Origin: Owenia fusiformis
Lineage: Eukaryota > Annelida > Polychaeta > Sabellida > Oweniidae
Reading direction: 5' to 3'
Assembly (NCBI GenBank): GCA_903813345.2
Contig: CAIIXF020000003.1
Coordinates: 5,663,815-5,727,814, forward strand
Length of the DNA stretch: 64,000 nt
Positions within the stretch are counted from its first letter, which is position 1, and each line of letters begins with the position of its first letter. The notes below the pieces were generated by a model that searched no databases, was not told the DNA's origin, and saw only the letters and a program-made list of their open reading frames with translations. This document shows positions 13,001-25,000 of this stretch, in pieces. A program made the translations under genes and the position numbers.

Positions 13001-16000
13001 TTTTTTCAACTTGCTTCAAATTGACTAATTTATTTTTTCAAAATCATCTACATGTTCTCAGAAATTCAAATCTGACTTTAGATTTGACATTTGACCTTTA
13101 ATGACCTTCTCAAGGTCAAAAAAGGTCAAAAAGGTCTGTTTTCAAATTGCTTCAAATTGACCAAATTTTTTTTTCAAAATCATCTACATCTTTTCAGAAG
13201 TTCAAATCTGACTTTAGATTTGACCTTCGACCTTCAATGACCTTCTCAAGGTCAAAAAGGTCTTTTTTCAACTTGCTTCAAATTGACTAATTTTTTTTTC
13301 AAAATCATCTACATGTTCTCAGAAGTTCTTCTTAAGGTCAAAAGGTATTTTCCAACTTGCTTTAAATTGACCAAATTGTTTTAGGTGGTGACATTTTGTC
13401 ATGTTAATGCCTTGTTGTGCTTGTTCTAGTATGATCAATGTGACTTTGATGGAGAACACTACAACGATGACATTGACAACAACAACATTAGAGCCAGGAA
13501 AGGCAGCTGTAGAGGAAGAGCATCACTACAGTATGACCATCTTCTTCATTCTCCTCATAGTTGGTAAGTTATCATTCAATGTTACTTCTTCAACCAGTGT
13601 CATTGATGAATCATTCGAGAAATCATAATATAAATTTATTAGTACTTTTCAATTTTTCCTGGCGCTTATATAAAAATGTAAAATTAGATCATTTATATCT
13701 TTACTTTGTTTTATAATTCATTTCAGCCATTTGTACCCTCTGTGTTCACATGCTGATTCAGACAAAGTTCCACTATCTTCCTGAAAGTATAGCCATAGTC
13801 CTAATAGGTAAGTTAAATTTAATTATCCCAACGAACGAAGTTCTGTAGGGATATAGTGAAGCCTTCCGTCCATCCGTCAGTCCATCAGTCCGACAGTCTG
13901 TCAGTCCTTCAGTCTGTCAGTCAGTCCGTCTGTCTGTTCGGAAGATAACTTGAATACTAGTTGACAGATTTTTTTCATATTTGGTGGAAAGATGTATATT
14001 GGTGAACAGTTTTACTTTTCAAGATGGCCGCCAGTTTAAAAATGGCGGGAATTTTTCGCAAAAATCTTATGTTCTCCATTTTAAACCAAAATAATAAATA
14101 TTATTATTTGAAATTTTGGTAGTATATTAACAACATCTATCTATTTCACATATATCCCAGGTTTTTCACCCTGACCCCCAAGGGCCGTAAATGGGGGATC
14201 GGGAAAACAGGAATTTGCGTTAATTTTGAGATGTTTTTGAAGTATAGCTTTATTATACTCAAATGAAAGGCAATTTAGAGTAGATTGCAAATATTGTAAC
14301 GTTTTTCTGATTCGGGCCTCAAAAAATTCAAATTGGCCACCTAATGCGGGATTTCGCAATTGTTTTCTGATCTCTTAAAAGTATGGCTATATTATACTCA
14401 AATTGAAGGGATTTCAGAGTAGATCACAATTATGGCATTGTTTTTCTGATTTGCGCCTCTGAAAATTCAAAATGGCTGACTAGAGCAGAAATTCGCCATT
14501 ACTTAGAGTTATCTTGAAAGTATTGTTACATGATACTACAATGATTTAAAATACAGATTGATGATTTCGTGTTCGTTGGGATTTGCTACTCCGTGGAGTT
14601 GCCATTTTCTAGTTAACCTCTTGACTACCCAGAGTGACAGATTTCTTGTCACCTTATAAATAACCTTGAAACCCAGAGTGACGAGATAATCTATCACAAA
14701 AATTTTCACTAAAATTGCTCTTATTTGAACAATATTCATCCAATTTACACAAAAATTGTTTTAAAATGTCTCTGGTTTCAACCAATTTTAGAATCTGGGA
14801 TTCAATAGGTTAAGGTTAGTAAGTAACTTTTAATTTTTGTTGGGGAGTAAGTAAGTTTACTTTGGGATGAATGAGTACACATCAGTATAAATATGTATAT
14901 AATAAAAGACAACTGTCTTCTCTTCAGGTGCCTTTATTGGTTTAGTGCTGAAGTTGGTTGATACCTACAACCTTGGAGATTGGAAAGCTGAAGAAAGACT
15001 GTCACCAACTGTCTTCTTTATTGTGGTCCTTCCTCCCATCATATTTGAATCTGGCTATAACTTGCATAAAGTAAGTGATTTATTGCCTCTTTTGCTGATC
15101 AAATCTGTTCTATAAAATTAGTTTGATTTTATATTACATTGTTTGTGAACAACAAGATTTCTTACCATAAACAATCAAAATTAGAATTAAGACATTAATT
15201 ACAACATCTTTCCTCTTTTAAAGAGCCTCTCTTGAAGCAATTAGACTACAGATTGACATGTTGATATTAATGTTCATATCTTGTTCATGTTATATAAAAT
15301 GTACTTTTATTTTGTAGGGCAACTTTTTCCAGAACATTGGCTCAATTTTAGTGTTTGCAATATTTGGTACAATAATATCTGCAGTGGTCATAGCAGGAGG
15401 GGTCTATTTACTAGGCACAGTAAGTTTATTATACCGTTTAACACCCTACAGTGCCTGCAGGAACTCTAATTTATTTAATAGTTATTTAACCAGTGTCAAT
15501 TCATCTTCCTCCATCTTAAGGCCCTCAAGGGCTAATGGCTTTGTGCTCAGGAATTAATAGCAAACAAACCTTACAAATATTTTATTCATTAGATATACAA
15601 AGCCTCAAGAATGTAAAATAATGTATCAAAACATATTTTTTCTAATTGAAACCTGGCATCTTTAATTTCCCGTGGATAAGATTAAAACAGTGAATATTGA
15701 TTTCTGATAATTTGCCAATTGAAGTTTTCTGGTATTAAATATATGAATCTATTTGATTTATTTTCTAATCCTCTACTCTCTATGATGTCAACAGCTGGCA
15801 TTCCAGCATTTCTTTGAACCAGTAGTATAATAACAGCACTTCATATAGTCTTTACTTCTAGCATCTGTCTACCAGAAATCAATAAACTGTTCGGAGAAAA
15901 GTATGAATTGCATATATCATCTTTTGATATGTGAGAATATTTTTTATGATTCTAACGAGAAATTTTATTATTTATTTTATTTATTTGGTTGCAAATTTGA

Positions 16001-19000
16001 TATTTTCTATAGGAAATACCCTGAACTAATTGATTAGTGTACTACAAGTAATATTGTATGAGGTTATCCGTCTCCCATAGGGTGTTTAGTATTATGATAT
16101 CACGAAATTATCTTTCTATGGATTGCATTATGTCTTCATACAAAAATTCTGCCATGTTGAATCCTGGGTAGAATATATGTAGGGATATTTGCTGAATTAC
16201 TGAAAATATGGGTGCTAAATAAGCACCAAATCAGTGTTAATAATTGAAAATCCAGTGCTGATTCAGTGCTAAAAATTCCCTCATGTTTTAAATTATTACT
16301 TTTTTGCTGACTTTGTGCTGAAGCTTTACTCAAAATATTAGTGTTGATTTAGTTATTAAAGTATTGGATTTGATACATTAATTTATCATGCTGCATATCA
16401 CTTGTGTTCATCTGCTACTGGTATCTGTAATTTTTAATATACCTAATAGTAATGGTGAGTTTATGTCTTCAACATCTGCTCACTTTTAAATAGCAATAAA
16501 TCAGTTTTATTTATACAAATTCAAAGAAAATATCATTCATTCTTGATTACATTTCATACTTTTATGTCTATTTTAAGCCCAATTTGAAGTTCCAGTTATC
16601 GTTGAAATTTATGTAATTCAGAAGTCTTGTCACAAATTTTTATGTATAAATAAAATATTTTTAAAACCAAAATAAAATATATAAAATATAATATATATAT
16701 ATGTAACAGAAATGCACTATTTCTGTTTTATATTTATATTTTAGGGAAATCAAAAATGTTTGGACTGGGTCATTATTAAATGTTCACTATTTTAATGGAG
16801 TCAAATACAAATGTTGGTTTCATAAATTCCCAGTTCATAAATCATTGCATGTAGATCTGAATTCAATGCTCTGACCATTATAGCCCTTTGTCATAAAGAT
16901 TCTAATGTTTGTAAAACAGAGCTGAATATTAAATTCACACGCTCAGTAGCATGTTGTTCAGATTTACTCTTTCACTCGAATTTATTAATTGCCACAAATC
17001 AAACGAGGCTGACATTTCATATTTTGTTTACTATCAATTTTATCAGTTCGGATGCCACTCTGAATTATTTAATTATGAAGCCTTTGTTTATTGGAAGACA
17101 AATATACTGCTATTGTCCCAGGGTGCACATGCACATCTGTGAGAATTCTCTCCTTGGTGAAATCATCCCACCCACAGACAAAGAATATTTTAGGTGTAGT
17201 TTAGTGAAACTAAATATGTATTTTTAAATGCTTGGATATGCATTGTTTATTAATCGTGTAAATGTAATTAAATGTTGTAACTAACTTTGATCTGATGTGT
17301 ATCGACAGTTCCTGGAGAAACATTTATTTCTGACCACAGGAATAGATTATATTCACCCCCCCCCCCCCCTCACTGCAGCAATTAAAGTGATCACTGTACA
17401 CATTCCTTTGTTTGCCAATGCAGACACGTGTTTACAGGAGAGGCAAGGGTAGTGCCCCATAAATTAAGCTGTCCCCAAAAATCTCTATCCAATCAGATCA
17501 ACCTATTTAAATTGAGATCCGCCCTTATTCCAAGAACTCCAAGAACTGTATTTATTCCATAATAACATGTTTTCCCTGGGAAAATAACAGGGAATAAAAG
17601 TGTTATTTGAAAAATCCCGTATCAGATCCCGTATCAGCCAAAATCCCGTATCAGATCCCGTATTGGATCCCGTATCAGCAATAATCCCGTATCAGATCCC
17701 GTATCAGAAATATTCCCGGTAATTTCTCTTGAGTTTTACGCTTTTCGTCTAGCACATCTCTACAGGAAGTAAAAAATCGTTTGGAAAATTGAAATTATTG
17801 AAATTATTATCATCTAGTTTACGTCTATTACTGTGACAAAGGTCTATAACTGTGACAAATATTAAATATTAAAATATTATGAAATAAATAGGTTATTGAT
17901 GGTCGTGATGGAATATGGATTTATTCCTTGAGAAAATATGATATTGGCCTCAGAAAATATCATATTGACACTCGGGCTATCGCCCTCGGTCAATATGATA
18001 TTTTCCTTGGCCAATATCATATTTTCCCTCGGAATAAAATCCATATTCCATCCCTCCCATTAAATAACCTCTATATATACTGATGTATGACTTTTAAATA
18101 ACATAATAGCTTTCGCTTTTAAAAGAAAATCATACAAACTTCTCAGGACAATATAATCATCATGAAGATGTGATTTTGAATAGGATAACTTTTAGCTTTA
18201 AAAATATCACACAAGCTTCTTAGGACAATGTTATCATCATGAAGATTTGATTTTGAATAGCTTGATTAAAGAACAATTTTGAGATACATACAATATATAA
18301 CAGTACTCGAGATGAAATAAAGATTATGCAAAATGTAGCTAGGAAAATGAAATAAACTTAGAAGTTGTGTCATCTACACAAATTTTATGTTTAGTAATAC
18401 TATTATGGACTGAAGCCGTGAACATTATTTTATTAACGTTTAATTCCCGTTAAAAGTTACATTGGTGCGTCCGGGCCGGAAAGAATGGAATATACTTTTC
18501 TATTCTCTTACCTGACGATTTTTATACGAGGAAGGCATCAAACAAAGGACCATTAAATATTCTGTTATGATACTACAGACAATGATGTGTGAGTTATATG
18601 GATTCTTCAATACAATTTACACGAGAGAAGTCTCTATTTATGCACCTTTACAAAACCACTGACGCAAAACTTTATGAATGAATTTGACCAGTTGACCACA
18701 CGGACAACAGTTCAATGACTTTTCAAATGAATTACATTCACATAAACATTTAAGGTCTTTGAATGACCTGAACAATAACAAATGAGGACAATATTAGTAT
18801 TATTCTTTGAATAAAAACATTTGATAGAACATAGACAAAATTAAATTCTTAAAATATCAAAATGGATTTGGAGCGGATTATTAAATCGAAAGACTTTGAA
18901 ATAGCTAGATTAGTTCTGGAGAATGCAGAACTTGTTAATAAACTTTCAGACGCTAAAAGAAGAATTTTCAAAAATCAATCTGTTAGGCCTGTTGACCGCT

Positions 19001-22000
19001 ATGATGGCAGTGGAGACTGGCTTGACTACAAAACTCACTTTATGGTTGTGAGCAAGGCAAATGGTTGGAGCTATGATGAAATGGCCTTAGAACTGAGTTG
19101 TGCTGTTAAGGGTGATGCATTATCTGTACTCACTGATATGCCTGGTAATGAACGTGAGGATTTTGAATCAATTGTACATCATTTGGAACAGCGTTTTGAC
19201 CCAGCAAGCCAAGGCGACACCTTCCTTAATTTACTAGAGGCCAGAAGGAAGAATCCTAATGAAACATTATCACAATTGGTGCAGGATATCAAAAGGTTAT
19301 CGAACAGGGCCTACTCGAAGTGGCCATATGAACTACGTATGGATATAGCGTTAAATCAATTTTATAATGCCCTTGAGGACACAGATATGAGGAAATACAT
19401 CAAGAATCGGAACCCCCATGATATAGATGAAGCAGTAGGCGTTGGATTGGAATACGAGTCAGATTATGGATCCGGTGACTATCAGAAAGGCCTGGAAAGC
19501 ATGCAGCCGCAAGAAGATCCTGTTATTGATACCCAGATGGGCCAAAGAGTACAAGAATTCAAAGAACTTAAACATACATTTTGTCAAGCAATGGAGCATC
19601 TTGCCTCATATACTGATGAAAGACATCTCCCAAAATTTGATCCTATTCCAACGCAGAGTAATTTAGCAGCCTTCGCATATGATTATCCCAAACCTCATAA
19701 TCATCGTATTAAATGTTTTAACTGTACCCGGTATGGGCATGTTATAGCAGAGTGTCCAAAGCCCATTATAGGGGGCTCATCACCAAGAAATTTGAATCAG
19801 AATTGGAGGTCGGGAAACGAGCAGTAGCTGAGCCTGAGGGTCAGGGGTCAGCTTATATAAAGTATGATGGACCCGAAAATATATCAAAACTTCATGTAGG
19901 ATATTTTTTTGATAATCAGATAACAGTACCCTCAACTAACATTGAAGTTATAATGTATGGAGTACAGAGTATATATGGGGATACCCCTTTATTGATAACT
20001 GATTGCGTAGTAGGAAGTGTTCACATAGGCTTATCAAAACGTAAGTCTGTAATGGCAAATGATGCGGCGAAAATTGAATCAAATCATGGATATCATTACA
20101 CACCTGCCTTCCAACCACCTTAAGGGTCGGTTAGACACTGGTGAACATTTGTCTTTGAATGCACTTGTATGTTGTAATGGTGGTAGATTTTTTATGTTTG
20201 AGAACATTGTACAGTTTATGTTTTTGATCGGGACGATCAAACCAAGGGGGGAGCAGTGTAACAGAAATGCACTATTTCTGTTTTATATTTATATTTTAGG
20301 GAAATCAAAAATGTTTGGACTGGGTCATTATTAAATGTTCACTATTTTAATGGAGTCAAATACAAATGTTGGTTTCATAAATTCCCAGTTCATAAATCAT
20401 TGCATGTAGATCTGAATTCAATGCTCTGACCATTATAGCCCTTTGTCATAAAGATTCTAATGTTTGTAAAACAGAGCTGAATATTAAATTCACACGCTCA
20501 GTAGCATGTTGTTCAGATTTACTCTTTCACTCGAATTTATTAATTGCCACAAATCAAACGAGGCTGACATTTCATATTTTGTTTACTATCAATTTTATCA
20601 GTTCGGATGCCACTCTGAATTATTTAATTATGAAGCCTTTGTTTATTGGAAGACAAATATACTGCTATTGTCCCAGGGTGCACATGCACATCTGTGAGAA
20701 TTCTCTCCTTGGTGAAATCATCCCACCCACAGACAAAGAATATTTTAGGTGTAGTTTAGTGAAACTAAATATGTATTTTTAAATGCTTGGATATGCATTG
20801 TTTATTAATCGTGTAAATGTAATTAAATGTTGTAACTAACTTTGATCTGATGTGTATCGACAGTTCCTGGAGAAACATTTATTTCTGACCACAGGAATAG
20901 ATTATATTCACCCCCCCCCCCCTCACTGCAGCAATTAAAGTGATCACTGTACACATTCCTTTGTTTGCCAATGCAGACACGTGTTTACAGGAGAGGCAAG
21001 GGTAGTGCCCCATAAATTAAGCTGTCCCCAAAAATCTCTATCCAATCAGATCAACCTATTTAAATTGAGATCCGCCCTTATTCCAAGAACTCCAAGAACT
21101 GTATTTATTCCATAATAACATGTTTTCCCTGGGAAAATAACAGGGAATAAAAGTGTTATTTGAAAAATCCCGTATCAGATCCCGTATCAGCCAAAATCCC
21201 GTATCAGATCCCGTATTGGATCCCGTATCAGCAATAATCCCGTATCAGATCCCGTATCAGAAATATTCCCGGTAATTTCTCTTGAGTTTTACGCTTTTCG
21301 TCTAGCACATCTCTACAGGAAGTAAAAAATCGTTTGGAAAATTGAAATTATTGAAATTATTATCATCTAGTTTACGTCTATTACTGTGACAAAGGTCTAT
21401 AACTGTGACAAATATTAAATATTAAAATATTATGAAATAAATAGGTTATTGATGGTCGTGATGGAATATGGATTTATTCCTTGAGAAAATATGATATTGG
21501 CCTCAGAAAATATCATATTGACACTCGGGCTATCGCCCTCGGTCAATATGATATTTTCCTTGGCCAATATCATATTTTCCCTCGGAATAAAATCCATATT
21601 CCATCCCTCCCATTAAATAACCTCTATATATACTGATGTATGACTTTTAAATAACATAATAGCTTTCGCTTTTAAAAGAAAATCATACAAACTTCTCAGG
21701 ACAATATAATCATCATGAAGATGTGATTTTGAATAGGATAACTTTTAGCTTTAAAAATATCACACAGCTTTATTTAGAATGACGCAGATGAGTGGTCAGA
21801 CAACCATAGTTTAAAAAGGAGGAACTATTTTAGCTTGATTAAAGAACAATTTTGAGATGCATATAATATATAACAGTGCTCGAGATGAAATAACAATTAT
21901 GCAAAATGTATCTTATACCAATTAAAAGGAAGATAAAATAAACTTAGAAGTTGTGTCATCTACACAAATTTTATGTTTAGTAATACTATTATGGACTGAA

Positions 22001-25000
22001 GCCGTGAACATTATTTTATTAACGTTTAATTCCCGTTAAATGTTACATATAAAACCAACACTCATCATATACAACTCTTGAGAGTATATCAGTCACTTCA
22101 GTCACTCGTGAATATATCATATACTCACTTGAGTATAAACATGACATACGGAATCAACCATTTTATGACCTCATGATATATAGAGATTATCCTATATGAG
22201 GTTCAGGATATTGGGATTATCCCGAGGCCAATATAATATATCTGCCCGAGGGCCGTAGGTCCCGAGGGTAGATATATTATATTGGCCAAGGGATAATCCC
22301 AATATCCTGAACCGACTATAGGATGATCTGTTTATCCCATACCAATCACATTGTTCAATTTGCCAAAGTTCAGAAACTTCCAGTACATAACCCTTATCAG
22401 GGGTTTCATTAGCAGCAGGCAACAGGCGATTTTCACTGGTTGTTTTCACAAAATCGCCTGTTGTTTTTAGGGACTTTTCCATGTTAAATTTGAGATTTCT
22501 ATTAATTTTGCCTGGTGTTTTCATTTATTTAGCCTGTTGTGAGAAATTCTAGTGAAACCCCTACTTTTGTACATGTAGTAATATTTTCTATAGAATGGCA
22601 TATTTTCAAATATTTTGGTGTATAAAGTAATATGGTCCATCGAATGGCATATTTTAAAATATTTTGGTGTATAAAGCAATAATGTCCAAAGAATGGCAGT
22701 TTTCAAAACACATTGTTGTACATAGTTATAGTATAATGTCCATAGAATGGTATAAATGTGTTTTTAAATATACTGACAGATACTGTGTCCATAGAATGGC
22801 ATACTTTGAATAATATAGACCTTTTCTGTATTTTCTCCAGGCTGATGTGGCATACAGACTGAACCTGGTAGAAAGTTTTGCATTTGGCTCTCTGATCTCA
22901 GCTGTTGATCCTGTGGCAACATTAGCCATATTGAATGCCATTGATGTCGATCCTGTGCTGTACATGTTGGTGTTTGGTGAGAGTGTACTCAATGATGCTG
23001 TCTCCATCGTCCTAACAACGTATGTCTATTTACCTATATTATATTAGTATGAACAATGTACACTTTTAGCCTGTCAAAGTTTATCATATTAGTATTATTT
23101 CTTTTAATTTAACACCATTTTAGGCGAATAAGATTATTTACATATTGAATATTTTAATAGATTAACATCTAAAGACGCTTAGGCTCCTCCTTGAGACATT
23201 GACCCTTATGTTTTTTTAATAATCGTTTATTTCATATATATATAATACATACAATAGAACAAATGTAGAGTTTGACTAGGTTACAAGTAACCTTTATGGT
23301 TCAAATAGTCAGATGTTAGTATTTATTTTCAGGACTGTGTTGGAGCTGAGAGAATCTCAGATGGGTGGGGCTGAAGCATTCTTTCATTCTGTTGGCAGAT
23401 TCTGTCTGATGTTCTTTGCCTCTGCAGGAATAGGAGTGACCTTTGGTCTTATTAGTGCAATTATATCCTTTGAAAACTCAATATTTGGGTTTCAATTGGG
23501 AGTATTAAGTTCAATATTAAATTATTTTGATTTAACCTTCAACCTTATTCACCCAATTTATTTCTGTTCATTCAGACTTGTGAAAGGGAGATAATATTAA
23601 TTCAAACTGAATTTGCATTTACTGAACACTTTTGTCTACACAGTACAGTTTTTTGGAGTCATTCACATGATTAAAAAAATGACACTTTTATGAAATATTT
23701 ATTCTTTTCTTTTGTAGTGCTAAGGTGTGACATGTATAGAAGGGTTCATCAATTTATAAACTACTACTTGTATAATAATCAGCTTTGATTAATTACAGAA
23801 AAGTTATATTCCTTTACATTTTATACTTATTAAAATTCATAGATTTAAGAAAGACACCATCCTTAGAGTTTGGTATCATGTTAGTATTTTCATATGCCCC
23901 CTATGGTCTAGCAGAGGGATTACATTTATCAGGTATTTTTGAACATTTTTATTATTCAGTGAATATTCAAAGATCTAAATTTTAACTCCATTAAATATTC
24001 AGAAACTGGTCAAAATAGAACTTTTTTGAGTGTCAAGGATTTTAAACTTACAAAGTATCTTTTAAGAACTATTATATTAGATCATTAACATGAAGATGCT
24101 TTGACTAGGCTTAAATCAATTGTTACATATATTAGCTATTAGTTTCAAAATAGAAATGAATAAACATAGTATAAACTGAATTTCAAATATATGTTGTCGT
24201 ATTTTCAGGCATTATGGCGATATTATTCTGTGGCATTGTCATGTCCCATTATACACATAACAACTTATCTCCTGTCACACAGATCACTGTGCAGCAGACA
24301 TTCCGTACCATAGCTTTTATATGCGGTAAGTCAAATGTACCATATCTTTTATATGCGGTAAGTCAAATGTACCATAGCTTTTATATGTGGTAAGTCAAAT
24401 GTACCATATCTTTTATATGTGGTAAGTCAAATGTACCATAGCTTTTATATGTGGTAAGTCAAATGTACCATAGCTTTTATATGTGGTAAGTCAAATGTAC
24501 CATAGCTTTTATATGTGGTAAGTCAAATGTACCATAGCTTTTATATGTGGTAAGTCAAATTTACCATAGCTTTTATATGTGGTAAGTCAAATGCACCATA
24601 GCTTTTATATGTGCTAAGTCAAATGTACCATATCTTCTTTATGTAGTAAGAAGAGATGATCGGTACCATAGATTTCATATGTGGTAAATACATACATTCA
24701 GTACCATAGATTTCATATATGGTAAATAAAGACAGTACCATATATGTATATTAAGTATTGTTATTCAGTATCATAGTTTTATATATGGTAACTTGGTAAG
24801 TATAGTATTCAGCACCAAAGATTTTACATATGATTTGGAAAAACTACTAATGCACAATAAACGAAAATCGTGCATCTTTTATCGAATTGAACAGTGATAC
24901 TACGCATATTATTTTAATATGATCTACAGATTATTAGAAATAGAACTTTAAAGAATTATAATAAGTGTCATCCATAACTGAACATGTTGTCTCGTAGATT

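Larger units (their letters stand above)
16702..22047 (+). mobile_element. Gag-only (non-autonomous) LTR retrotransposon
   Basis: Complete structure: 5' LTR 16702-18461, primer-site-like sequence directly after it, a gag reading frame 18862-19827, a polypurine tract before 20257, and 3' LTR 20257-22047. LTRs begin TGTAACAG and end GTTACA. The flanks share TATA (16698-16701 and 22048-22051), a possible 4-bp target duplication, though it lies in AT-rich DNA. The internal region is only about 1.8 kb and has no protease, reverse transcriptase, RNase H or integrase, so it must have moved with enzymes from another element. It is inserted in sense orientation in NHE8 intron 5. Confidence 0.92.

Noticed and set aside
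16951-17227. Identical small frames in both LTRs (16951, 20506)
   Set aside because: They are duplicated because LTRs are duplicated; no domain and no coding signal.
23463-23594. Continuation of NHE8 exon 7 as coding ([11 protein letters not shown]...)
   Set aside because: It diverges from the NHE8 family exactly at the ATATCCTTT splice site, and the family sequence resumes at 23827.
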